Source: Flavobacteriales bacterium UBA5040 (lineage in GTDB: Bacteria > Bacteroidota > Bacteroidia > Flavobacteriales > Weeksellaceae). Taken from it: 64,000 nt of DNA. Location of the stretch: NCBI GenBank assembly GCA_002415135.1, contig DIBY01000016.1, positions 115,524-179,523 of the forward strand. The letters are read 5' to 3'. The notes beneath the pieces are model-generated. The model searched no databases and was not told the DNA's origin. It was given only the letters and a program-made list of their open reading frames with translations. Each line of letters begins with the position of its first letter. The stretch's first letter is position 1. A program made the position numbers and the translations under genes. Positions 1-8,077 of the stretch are shown piece by piece.

Positions 1-29
1 GATGAAAACTTCATACCCGCTTACAGAAA
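1..29. repeat. Imperfect 29-bp repeat, left copy (partner 769-797)
   Basis: This segment matches 769-797 at 23 of 29 positions, and all six differences are transitions. Both copies contain ATACCCGCTT. The pair flanks the secreted-protein gene at 49-651. The origin is unknown; it may be a diverged dispersed repeat. Confidence 0.4.
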
Positions 30-48
30 TACATTTTTATGCGGCGTT

Positions 49-651
49 TTATTTTTTCTCCTTAAAGACAGTTTTAAAGACAAATAAATATTCAAAAGTT
101 GTATCATCTTTTTTCAATGGAAGTACAACTTTAAGTTTTTGACCCAGTAGTTCAGGTTTATATTCAACCTTTGAAGACCAGATTGCAGCTGGAGTGCTAT
201 ATAAAGGTTTAGAAATCCAACCACCATATTTTCCAGACACATAAGTTGTGTAAGTTGTCGGTGATATCAAGTCAGACAATGAAGTTCCTTTGTAAATACT
301 TGTAGGTGCTTGAGAATTTTCTCTATCTATATATTTAACTCCTTTATGAAATACGCGACTTGATTTATTTTCTGCTGAAATAAAAGCGGCGTCATCCCAT
401 AAAACTTTTATTGATTCGTCAGTTTTGTTTAAAAGATCAAATCCAATTTGAGATACTCCATATTGCCAATTTATTTTAATTAGCGAATCTTCGTAAGTTG
501 AAGTTAACGAATCTATTTTTCCGTTTTCAATACCTTTAGGAGATTCTACGGAAACCAATTGAATAGAATACGCGCCTTCTCGCTTATCCTTTTTTTGAGC
601 GAAAATTATTACAGAGAATAATAAGAAAAATAGTAAAGAATTTTTTTTCAT
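49..651 (-). CDS. Putative secreted protein of unknown function
   Basis: The protein has 200 residues and starts with a clear signal peptide (Lys-Lys, a hydrophobic run rich in Leu and Phe, then FAQ as a likely signal-peptidase I site near residue 19). The mature part is polar, with beta-strand-like sequence and no motif I recognise. It probably acts in the periplasm or at the cell surface. It lies downstream of the chaperone/kinase operon on the same strand, but a 207-bp gap separates it from the TerB-like gene, so it is probably a separate unit. Flanking imperfect repeats at 1-29 and 769-797 suggest that this gene may have moved as a unit; that is inference. Confidence 0.6.
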   Translation of the reverse strand: MKKNSLLFFLLFSVIIFAQKKDKREGAYSIQLVSVESPKGIENGKIDSLTSTYEDSLIKINWQYGVSQIGFDLLNKTDESIKVLWDDAAFISAENKSSRVFHKGVKYIDRENSQAPTSIYKGTSLSDLISPTTYTTYVSGKYGGWISKPLYSTPAAIWSSKVEYKPELLGQKLKVVLPLKKDDTTFEYLFVFKTVFKEKK

Positions 652-768
652 GATTTTAATATTTATTGGTTTTAGATATGCTCTTTTGTAAATTTCTTAT
701 TTCTGCAGGTAGGATAAAAATACGGATACCTTCTACTTGCTAAAATTTACCTAATCGCTAAAAGCTTC

Positions 769-797
769 GATGGAAATTTTATACCCGCTTGTAGAAG
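769..797. repeat. Imperfect 29-bp repeat, right copy
   Basis: This is the partner of 1-29. It sits in the gap between the TerB-like gene and the secreted-protein gene. The surrounding sequence (GCTTC at 764-768 and GAAGC at 794-798) can close it into a small hairpin. Confidence 0.4.
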
Positions 798-858
798 CCC
801 CGTATAGAATGTTACCATACAAAATTAGTAAGTAATCGGAGTGCAAACGCTTTTTCTG

Positions 859-1362
859 CTAACTATCGGATGATATTACAATTTCCTCGAAGTTATTTAA
901 ATTTAATGTCTCAAAAAAATGATCCGTTAACTTGTCCAAAGAAGGAGCGATAATATCTTCTTCGAGGTAATCTTCAATACCAGGATGAAATGCAAGAATA
1001 GTTTCATCTGAGACTGTTAAGCGATGCCGGATGGTCTTAAAGAATTTAATTTCAGAGTATTCGATTTCATCATCAGCCTGAATTGTCTTAATTGCAAAAT
1101 CCAATAAAAGAATCTCTTCTTTTTCCGTTAGTTTAGCATTTTGAAGAATATTTAAATAGTCTTTAATAAAATGATGACCATCTAAATTTATTTTCTGAAC
1201 TAGATTATTAATAGCCTGTTGAAAATTAAAATTTTCGAACTGTTCTGAATTTTCACAAAGAGACTGTATCATTTCAATTTCTCTCTTGTCAATATTTCCG
1301 TCTGATGCCATACAGCAGAAAGCTGTTTTTAGCAAAATCTCATCAAAAGTTATCTTATCCAT
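859..1362 (-). CDS. TerB-like (tellurite-resistance TerB family) protein
   Basis: The protein has 167 residues, is all-helical in character and has no signal peptide, so it should be cytoplasmic. Residues about 10-35 contain the motif ASDGNIDKREIEMIQ, typical of the first acidic metal-binding helix pair in TerB/DUF533-type proteins. A second acidic segment (IQADDEIEYSEIKFF, about residues 93-107) repeats the pattern. TerB-type proteins bind divalent metal and recur in membrane-associated stress-response gene clusters. The gene is the last of a compact eight-gene minus-strand operon, 3 bp after the kinase/AAA+ gene, so it probably works with that protein and the Hsp70. The family call rests on the motif alone. 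Confidence 0.65.
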   Translation of the reverse strand: MDKITFDEILLKTAFCCMASDGNIDKREIEMIQSLCENSEQFENFNFQQAINNLVQKINLDGHHFIKDYLNILQNAKLTEKEEILLLDFAIKTIQADDEIEYSEIKFFKTIRHRLTVSDETILAFHPGIEDYLEEDIIAPSLDKLTDHFFETLNLNNFEEIVISSDS

Positions 1363-1365
1363 TTT

Positions 1366-3129
1366 TTATTTTTTAAATCCTATTGTAGGTCTGTCTGAAA
1401 TTATGCTGTCTTCTCCTTCAATTTTTCTTCTAATTATTTCATATTTCTCTAATTCAAATAAGGAGACGGAAGGTCTTGTTCTACTAATAACTTCTTCTAA
1501 AATTTTCATCGTTATTTTTGACTTAGCTTTTAATGCAAATCGTGATGCCTCATCCACAATTAAATCTTTGATATCAGAAGAAACGTAATTTTCAGTTAAT
1601 TTTGCCAGTAATTCGTAATCAAGCCCCAAATCAATAGGACGCGATTTTAGATACATTTCGAACATGGCCATTCTTGCTTCAAAATCAGGCGGTGATAAAT
1701 AAACCTTTTTATCTAATCGTCCTGCCCTCAATAGTGCAGCATCAATTTTATCTGGATAATTGGTTGCACATAATACAAAAATTCCTTTTTCCCCTGTTCT
1801 ATCCATTTCAGCCAACATTGCTTCTACGGCATTTTTTGACATTTCGTGTGCATCACTATCTCGGCTTGGGAATAATCCACTAATTTCTTCTATGAAAATA
1901 ATTGTAGGAGCATTCTTTTCTGCCTCTTGAAATAATTTTGAGATATTCTCTTCCGTGGCATTAACATAACGGCTTTTTAATGTGCCGGGATTTACATGTA
2001 CATAATTGAAACCCACTTCTTCTGCAAAATGTTTAGCAAAAAATGTTTTCCCACAACCTGGAGGACCATATAAAAGCATCCCGTTTGGTATAGTTACACC
2101 ATATTTAGCATATTCTTCCGAATTATGTAGAGCATCTATTACGTCTAATTGCAACTGAGCCTTTAATGCAGACATTCCTGCTATAGCTGAAAAACCTTTG
2201 CCTTTTTTCTTTTCTCTCTGATAAGATTTCTGCGCCTTTTCTTCAGGTACAGAAAGTTCAACCTCCAAGTCTCCATTTAGAATCTTCAAAAATTCATTGA
2301 CGGACTTAAACCTGTTTTCTGATTTTGACTGTAATGCTTTCGAAATAATCAATTGGGTATGTCCATCAATAAGTTCTGGAAACTTTAGTGGCTTTTGTCT
2401 TTGTTCCAAAATAGATTCTTCGAGCTGTATTTTATCAGATTTATATTTTGAAATTTCTATAAAATATGGTGGTAACCCCGTCACCAAATGGTAATACAAT
2501 GCTCCAACTGAAAAAACATCACTTTGAACCGAGAAAACTTTATTTAAGGTTTCATTTGCTGTATAAAATAGATTTAAACCCTCTTTCAAAAAATCTTTAT
2601 TCGACTGTGTTAAGAATCTGGAATAACCGAAATCAATAATTTTCGGAATCTCAACTTTCCCTGAAAGATCCAGCATGATGTTTTGGATCGTAATATCGTT
2701 ATGAATAACAGAATTTGGTAGAGTGTGCAAGTAATTCAAGCCGTTTAAAACGCTCAAAACAATGTTTTTTGCTTCATAAGAAGTTAATTTCTCTTCTCTT
2801 TTCATTTTATCAGCCAAAGTCTCTCCGCTAATAAAATCTAAAACTACATAAGCAAATTTCTGATTGTCAATCATCGTATAACCACTTGCATTGTATTTAG
2901 CAATATTGGGATGACTGATTTTTTTTAAAATTTCAATTTCAAGTATATCTCCACTCTCTGTAAATTGTGTACGGTGTAATTTTGAAAAATCAAACAATTT
3001 CAGAAATTTAGTTTCTTTCGCTTCATTTTGAACACGGTATGTTTCCGCATAAGTTCCTTTCTTCAGAAAAAAACTTACTGAATATTTATCGTCAATTATT
3101 TGACCTTTAGTCAGGGTATGGTTTTGCAT
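1366..3129 (-). CDS. Ser/Thr protein kinase fused to an AAA+ ATPase
   Basis: The protein has 587 residues and two domains. Residues about 15-285 form a eukaryotic-like protein kinase: a degenerate glycine loop (KKGTYAETY, 23-31), a lysine near residue 44, a catalytic loop HNDITIQN (143-150, Asp145 and Asn150, with Asn replacing the Arg of HRD) and DFG at 166-168. Residues about 315-587 form a classical AAA+ module: Walker A GPPGCGKT (355-362), Walker B IFIEE (411-415, with Glu where Asp is usual), sensor-1 Asn in CATNYPD and a paired arginine-finger segment LLRAGRLD (466-473). The AAA+ part resembles FtsH/proteasomal-type unfoldases but has no protease domain. It overlaps the upstream DUF6804 gene by 23 bp, so translation is probably coupled. 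I infer a kinase-regulated remodelling ATPase that serves the neighbouring Hsp70 module. The domain calls are firm; the role is not. Confidence 0.88.
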   Translation of the reverse strand: MQNHTLTKGQIIDDKYSVSFFLKKGTYAETYRVQNEAKETKFLKLFDFSKLHRTQFTESGDILEIEILKKISHPNIAKYNASGYTMIDNQKFAYVVLDFISGETLADKMKREEKLTSYEAKNIVLSVLNGLNYLHTLPNSVIHNDITIQNIMLDLSGKVEIPKIIDFGYSRFLTQSNKDFLKEGLNLFYTANETLNKVFSVQSDVFSVGALYYHLVTGLPPYFIEISKYKSDKIQLEESILEQRQKPLKFPELIDGHTQLIISKALQSKSENRFKSVNEFLKILNGDLEVELSVPEEKAQKSYQREKKKGKGFSAIAGMSALKAQLQLDVIDALHNSEEYAKYGVTIPNGMLLYGPPGCGKTFFAKHFAEEVGFNYVHVNPGTLKSRYVNATEENISKLFQEAEKNAPTIIFIEEISGLFPSRDSDAHEMSKNAVEAMLAEMDRTGEKGIFVLCATNYPDKIDAALLRAGRLDKKVYLSPPDFEARMAMFEMYLKSRPIDLGLDYELLAKLTENYVSSDIKDLIVDEASRFALKAKSKITMKILEEVISRTRPSVSLFELEKYEIIRRKIEGEDSIISDRPTIGFKK

Positions 3130-3415
3130 CTTTCTTATTTTTTATTAGACTTACTATTAACCCCGACGCAACTATCATATCCACAATATTCCATAGTTCT
3201 CTTCCCAAAGATATCTTAATCAAGGGCTGAAATAATAAAGCCAACGCTCCGTATATAAACATTTCTGATTGTTTATTTTTCTGGTGGGCTTTATACGATA
3301 AGATTGCAAATCCTAGTAAGGAGAGAAAACGGACTAACTGAAAATAACCATAAGGCATCTTTAGAAGACATCCCATCAGTAAAATACTTAATCCTATTTT
3401 AATCAATCTTTCCAT
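3107..3415 (-). CDS. DUF6804-family small membrane protein
   Basis: The protein has 102 residues and three to four hydrophobic segments. Its pattern (MPYGYFQLVRF in the first loop, ALLFQPLIKISLGRELWNIVD in the third segment) matches what I know of the DUF6804 family. The function is unknown. Its end overlaps the start of the kinase/AAA+ gene by 23 bp, and it follows the zinc-ribbon/SH3b gene after 10 bp. It could anchor or sense for the cytoplasmic kinase, but nothing in the sequence proves this. Confidence 0.65.
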   Translation of the reverse strand: MERLIKIGLSILLMGCLLKMPYGYFQLVRFLSLLGFAILSYKAHQKNKQSEMFIYGALALLFQPLIKISLGRELWNIVDMIVASGLIVSLIKNKKDAKPYPD

Positions 3416-3425
3416 TTTTGAAAAA

Positions 3426-3926
3426 TTACTGTATAACTGACTGATGTAAATACCCTCTTATTTTACGACTTTCGTAAGTATCCCAATCCATATTTATGAA
3501 CTCTATGTAATACCACGCACCCACTTTTTTTATAATATCAAAAGAAGTAAATGAAGGCATTTTAGTTATTATACTCGATTTGGTTGAGGGACTTGTCCGC
3601 AAATTTGCAGTAGTGGCCGTCATTCCGACCTTATTTGTGAAATCATTATAACTGGCACCTGGTACCGGGTATGTTTTTGCTGTTGATGATTTATTATTTG
3701 GCAATTTGTAGCCAGATGAATTGTTGTAGTTTGTGGTTTTGGTTTCATTTTCATATCCCCATCTTACTCCACAATGTGGACATGTCATTCCAATTCTGGA
3801 ATTATTTGAAACTGCTTTTCCACATGAACCACAACTTTTGGATTCAGTGGTATAAGTTTGGGCATGTAAACCTGTAAAAAAGACAGGTGCGGTAAGCATT
3901 AACAAAAAAAATATTAGTTTCATCAT
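3426..3926 (-). CDS. Secreted zinc-ribbon and SH3b (bacterial SH3) protein
   Basis: The protein has 166 residues. A signal peptide covers residues 1-23 (cleavage near LHAQ). A zinc ribbon follows, with CGSC (Cys32, Cys35) and CPHC (Cys49, Cys52). A Ser/Thr/Asn-rich linker leads to an SH3b domain at about 100-166, recognisable from TTANLRTSPST and the aromatic WYYIEF strand. SH3b domains usually bind peptidoglycan or cell-surface ligands. A zinc ribbon placed after a signal peptide is unusual, since such ribbons are normally cytoplasmic. The gene sits inside the chaperone/kinase operon, 18 bp after the coiled-coil lipoprotein, and may form its envelope arm. Confidence 0.7.
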   Translation of the reverse strand: MMKLIFFLLMLTAPVFFTGLHAQTYTTESKSCGSCGKAVSNNSRIGMTCPHCGVRWGYENETKTTNYNNSSGYKLPNNKSSTAKTYPVPGASYNDFTNKVGMTATTANLRTSPSTKSSIITKMPSFTSFDIIKKVGAWYYIEFINMDWDTYESRKIRGYLHQSVIQ

Positions 3927-3944
3927 GTAAATTTTTGTATAAAA

Positions 3945-4622
3945 TTATAAAGCCTCGTCCGAATTACTTGGTCTAGTGCTAAAGTTTCCATCTCGTTGTA
4001 AAATTAATTGATATTCAAGTACATTATTACTAAGTGATTGAGGATCGTCTTTTCCGAAGTTTTCTTCTGCGATAAAACCTCCTTTTATTTCTCCATTTTT
4101 CATTGATTTTTCTGGATTCCAGCCTTTCCCGTAATAAAAAAAAGCCTGATAAATACCGTTAGGAAATGAAAAAGTATAATTACCACCTGCACGAATAAAT
4201 GCATGACGCACTACTTTATCATTTTTCTTTATGGTAACAATAACATCAGAATTACTGGTCTGAACTTTTATTTGAGAACAACCGTAAGAACTACAAGATG
4301 AATTCCCACCGAAATACTTTGAATAAGGCGTCGCACCCGTTTGTAAGGAATTATCAATATACTTATCATGCAATTCCTGTTCAAGTCTTTCTTTTTCCAG
4401 TTGCTCTTCTTTCTCAATCCGACTGGCTTCTGCCACTTTTTCCTGCTCAATCCGCACTTGCTCTAAACGCAAATTTTCAGCTTTGGTTTCTTCGGCATTT
4501 TTTTGCTCCCATTCTATGCGGTCTTTTTCCTCGATCTCTAAACGATTTTTTTTATCGGTTTCAGATTCACAGGAAGTAACTAGAATTAGAGCCAAGAATG
4601 CAGGAAATAATATTCTTTTCAT
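3945..4622 (-). CDS. Coiled-coil lipoprotein of the chaperone/kinase operon
   Basis: I chose the ATG at 4622 because it places a typical lipoprotein signal (MKRILFPA..., lipobox ending LVTSC, Cys18) at the N-terminus; an upstream TTG at 4646 would overlap the Hsp70 gene and bury the signal. Residues about 22-85 are a highly charged Glu/Lys/Arg heptad-rich coiled coil. The rest (about 110-225) looks like a compact beta domain with a Cys pair (SSCSSYGCS). The mature protein has about 208 residues. It should be membrane-anchored in the periplasm or outer membrane. It lies 16 bp after the Hsp70 gene, so it belongs to the same transcript. No known family was recognised. Confidence 0.65.
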   Translation of the reverse strand: MKRILFPAFLALILVTSCESETDKKNRLEIEEKDRIEWEQKNAEETKAENLRLEQVRIEQEKVAEASRIEKEEQLEKERLEQELHDKYIDNSLQTGATPYSKYFGGNSSCSSYGCSQIKVQTSNSDVIVTIKKNDKVVRHAFIRAGGNYTFSFPNGIYQAFFYYGKGWNPEKSMKNGEIKGGFIAEENFGKDDPQSLSNNVLEYQLILQRDGNFSTRPSNSDEAL

Positions 4623-4638
4623 ATCACCATTATTATAT

Positions 4639-7155
4639 TTATCCAACTAAAACTGTATCATCACCGCTTGGTTTTTCATCATCTGGTAGTAAGTCTAATA
4701 AATCCATCACAATAGGGTGCAAGTCATCTGTCGTTGGATTATTTCCTATTATCTGTAATCCTTCATTGATTAACTGTCTAGCGCGATGGCTGTTTTTCCA
4801 ACCATACGAATCAAACCGTTGATTGTGTCCTCTAACAAAATTAATAAGCTGATAAATTAAAGTAATCTTAACAAAAATACTGTTTATTTCATCCAATAAA
4901 GCAGCTCCTAATTTAGGGTCTTGAGATTTAAGTACTTCTTCCAAATGTGTTCTTATCTGATTGACAACTTTAGAAGTATTTTCATTTCCCAAATCGTTGT
5001 TGGCTTTCTCTAAACGGTAGAATTCTTCTTTCAGTTCTTCTTCTAATTTCGGCCATTCCGTGGTTTCGTTTAATTCGTCGATTTTTTTGAGTGTTTTTCT
5101 AAGATTTGTCAACACTTCTTGTTTACCATCGATATCGTTTTTACTGTTTTCAAATTTCTTTTCTAATTCAAGAATTTCATTTTCAACTTTCTGAACCTTG
5201 TCAGCGGAAACATTATCATCTTTCAATTCCTCGACAGAACCTTTTGCTTTGCGTAGTTCGTTAGCAAGCCAATTAGTATCAGTTGATTGGACATTGTCAG
5301 TGGGAACTTTTATCTCTTCTGTATGATCTAAATATGGAAAATATGCTTTTATTGTTACTTCTTGTGATTTATCAATAGTAACTGTTAATTCTACATCACT
5401 ATTAATTGGTAATAATGCTGGTAAATCATTACCACTAATAATTATATCATAGACGTGCTCGTTATAAATCGCTCTTGTACCTTCTGAATCATGTTCTCCT
5501 TGATAAAGCGGAATTTTTATAAAATCAGATGCCATTCCAGGACGAATCTGTTTTTGTGTTTTTAGATTATTTTTTGTTCCAATTACAGGCAGTGATTTAT
5601 TTCTTTCTAATCCTTGAACTTGAGAAAATACAATTTTTCCTGTGGTTCTATGTTTTAATTCAATTCCAAAATTATAAGGGAGTGTTTGCATTGAACCAAT
5701 ACCTCCTAATCCTTGAATTATCGTAAATTCACTAGGTTCGCTTTCTAAAACATTTCCTTTATTGTCATATAGTGTAATTTCAAAAGAATTGGTTTTACCT
5801 TCAGTCAATTGTGTTTCAATTACTTCCCCAATTTCGTTAATTTCCACTTTCCCACTTGACCAGGCTTTGTCGCTTCTAGTAATTTCAGCATAAATTTTTT
5901 CGGGAATCGTTTGATTGGTATTATCCGGTAGAATTTTTAGTGTCACGAATTCTTCAATTTCTACGGTGGAAGCCTCGTGTCCAATTTCTAGCTGAATTTT
6001 GGATTGATCTCTTGTTTGCTCTGCAACTTCTTCGGATACGGCAACAGTTGAAGCGTATAACGCCGCACCTTTAGAAACGACAGTCATAGGATCTACGCTG
6101 GTATCTGGTTTACAAATCTGTTGTTCCAACATTTTTCGCAATACAGGAGAAAAAGTTGGTCCACCAACTAAAATTAAAGAATCTATCGATGAACCTTTTA
6201 AATTATTTCTTTCTAATAATTTTTTGCAAATGTTAACTGCTTTCTGAAATATTGGAGATAATACCTTTTCTAACTCCTCTTGTGTAACTGTTAAATCGAT
6301 TTCGATTTCTTCACCATTGTCATCTGTACCAGAACCTTCTTCTTTATATAAATTGAAATCACTTTTAAATGAAAGTTCATTTTTTAATTCTTCAGCAAAT
6401 GGCTTTAATGCTTCTCGGTATTTTCCCCTCTTCAAATCATCATTTAACACATCATTGATTGAAAAGTTTTCTTGGATGTGCGGTATGATAATTCCATCAA
6501 CCACAGCCATATCTAAATTTTTACCACCTAAATAATTGTCTCCTTCTGTATCAGCTACTTTCATAATTCCTTCTTCTACTTTAAGTAAAGCAGCATCAAA
6601 TGTTCCTCCACCAAAATCGAAGACCAGCCAAAATCCGTCTTTCTTTTTACTTTCAAGACCATAAGCCATAGCAGCTGCAACCGGCTCTTGCAAAACCTCC
6701 GCATGGTCAAATCCTGCTAATTTTGCAGCACGTCTGGTCGCATCAATTTGATTATTTTTAAAAGCCGCAGGGACTGTAATTACCACTGCATTTACTGCTT
6801 CATCAGTCACGAATGATTTTAGAGTTTTTAGCACTTCTGCTGATAATTCCTCTGAACTTAAATTTTTTCCTAAGTTGCTACTAAAATACTTTTTATCTGT
6901 TCCCATTGTTCTTTTGAACTCAATAAATGCATTAGGCTCAATATCTCTAGATAAACTTAGCAATTGGTCACCTCTGTACACAGAAAAAGCTTTCATTCCT
7001 GCCAAAATACCTTTTTTGTTATATGCTATGCAGGATGGCATAGTGTCATCGAGCCCACTTACCTTGATAATTTTCGCTTCTCCTTTGTCTATTCTTGCAA
7101 TTGCGGAATTGGTCGTGCCTAAATCTATACCGTAATCTATTTTAGTTCTTGCCAT
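4639..7155 (-). CDS. Hsp70-family (DnaK-like) chaperone with extended C-terminal helical region
   Basis: I chose ATG 7155 (MARTKIDYG) because it starts directly at the actin-like fold. The protein has 838 residues, against about 640 for DnaK. ATPase-domain signatures are present: IDLGTTNSA near residue 10, FDFGGGTFDAALL near 180 and LILVGGPTFSPVL near 325, together with the LQEPVAAAMAYG segment. The substrate-binding region is poorly conserved. Residues about 640-830 are coiled coil and helix, and the tail reads DDTVLVG rather than a DnaK-type end. It is therefore a specialised Hsp70, not the housekeeping DnaK. A J-like gene and a GrpE-like membrane gene lie directly upstream, giving the usual three-part Hsp70 machine in divergent form. 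Confidence 0.9.
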   Translation of the reverse strand: MARTKIDYGIDLGTTNSAIARIDKGEAKIIKVSGLDDTMPSCIAYNKKGILAGMKAFSVYRGDQLLSLSRDIEPNAFIEFKRTMGTDKKYFSSNLGKNLSSEELSAEVLKTLKSFVTDEAVNAVVITVPAAFKNNQIDATRRAAKLAGFDHAEVLQEPVAAAMAYGLESKKKDGFWLVFDFGGGTFDAALLKVEEGIMKVADTEGDNYLGGKNLDMAVVDGIIIPHIQENFSINDVLNDDLKRGKYREALKPFAEELKNELSFKSDFNLYKEEGSGTDDNGEEIEIDLTVTQEELEKVLSPIFQKAVNICKKLLERNNLKGSSIDSLILVGGPTFSPVLRKMLEQQICKPDTSVDPMTVVSKGAALYASTVAVSEEVAEQTRDQSKIQLEIGHEASTVEIEEFVTLKILPDNTNQTIPEKIYAEITRSDKAWSSGKVEINEIGEVIETQLTEGKTNSFEITLYDNKGNVLESEPSEFTIIQGLGGIGSMQTLPYNFGIELKHRTTGKIVFSQVQGLERNKSLPVIGTKNNLKTQKQIRPGMASDFIKIPLYQGEHDSEGTRAIYNEHVYDIIISGNDLPALLPINSDVELTVTIDKSQEVTIKAYFPYLDHTEEIKVPTDNVQSTDTNWLANELRKAKGSVEELKDDNVSADKVQKVENEILELEKKFENSKNDIDGKQEVLTNLRKTLKKIDELNETTEWPKLEEELKEEFYRLEKANNDLGNENTSKVVNQIRTHLEEVLKSQDPKLGAALLDEINSIFVKITLIYQLINFVRGHNQRFDSYGWKNSHRARQLINEGLQIIGNNPTTDDLHPIVMDLLDLLPDDEKPSGDDTVLVG

Positions 7156-7171
7156 TATATTTTTGTGTTTT

Positions 7172-8077
7172 TTAATTTTGTGAAATATCAACTTGAGCCC
7201 TTTGGATAAGAACTCCGTGGAAATTTACTTGTGGTTTAATAACTGCTGTAATAATTTTTCTACCTTCTGTCAAATTTTTATCTGTCACGAAATTGATGAC
7301 ATCAATATTCATTCTTTCGTCATAAATTTTATTTAGAAGATTCACCATTTCATAACCGTTAGAAGCAAAATTTGCTTGAATTCTTTCAATACCTTTTACC
7401 AGTGGTTTTAATCCTTTGGTATCTTCATCCATTTTCGAAATGTTTTTGTGCATTCTTACAATTTCATCAGCTACTTTTAAAGCTAAGGAATGGTCAATTT
7501 CCTTGCTTGAAGTTGTAGAAATGACTTGTTTTTCTTGCTGCTTCAATTTCAATTGGGTTTCCAGGACTTCTACTAACTTATTATCTAATTTGACACTTTC
7601 TTCTTCTAATGATTTTTTGGTATTTTTAATCTGTGTCTCCACATCAACTTTACTGCTTTGGATTCGTTTTCCAAGAAGCCAGTATAGAATACCTCCTAAA
7701 AGTAATGTGAGTAATGTTGCGATAAGCCAATATAAACGGCTTTGATTTACATTCTTATCCAGTTTGGCAATTCCATCTTTGCTTGTGCTTTCACTTTGCT
7801 GAATTTTCGATCCTAAATCTTCTGCTATTTTATTAATATTATTAGCATTAGTTTCCGTGACCGTTTTTAAACTATCAATCTGATTTTTTTGATTTCCTAC
7901 TTTTAAAGAAAGATTTGTTAGTTCTCTCTTTTGCTTGGCAATTACAGAATGTTGATTATTAATACTTTGCTTTAAAACAGTAATATCCTGCTGTTGCGTT
8001 TGTAATTCTTTTTTTTGCTTTTGTGCAAAAAGGGATGTTGCACAAAGGAGAAGTAGAATGAGTAGAGTTTTTTTCAT
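7172..8077 (-). CDS. Membrane coiled-coil protein with possible GrpE-like C-terminus
   Basis: The protein has 301 residues: signal-like hydrophobic start (1-19), long coiled coil (about 22-110), one strong membrane segment (115-136), a second coiled coil (about 140-190) and a C-terminal domain (about 195-301). In the C-terminal domain a helix (GIERIQANFASNGYEMV) is followed by IKPQVNFHGVLIQRAQVDIS, which resembles the short beta region at the end of GrpE. With the Hsp70 gene next and a J-like gene before, a nucleotide-exchange role is a reasonable inference, but similarity to GrpE is weak by eye. It would hold the Hsp70 at the inner membrane. Its start overlaps the stop of the J-like gene by one base. 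Confidence 0.5.
   Translation of the reverse strand: MKKTLLILLLLCATSLFAQKQKKELQTQQQDITVLKQSINNQHSVIAKQKRELTNLSLKVGNQKNQIDSLKTVTETNANNINKIAEDLGSKIQQSESTSKDGIAKLDKNVNQSRLYWLIATLLTLLLGGILYWLLGKRIQSSKVDVETQIKNTKKSLEEESVKLDNKLVEVLETQLKLKQQEKQVISTTSSKEIDHSLALKVADEIVRMHKNISKMDEDTKGLKPLVKGIERIQANFASNGYEMVNLLNKIYDERMNIDVINFVTDKNLTEGRKIITAVIKPQVNFHGVLIQRAQVDISQN

Noticed and set aside
4639..7155. Housekeeping dnaK
   Set aside because: The substrate-binding part is divergent, the protein is about 200 residues too long and the C-terminus is coiled coil, so it is a specialised Hsp70.
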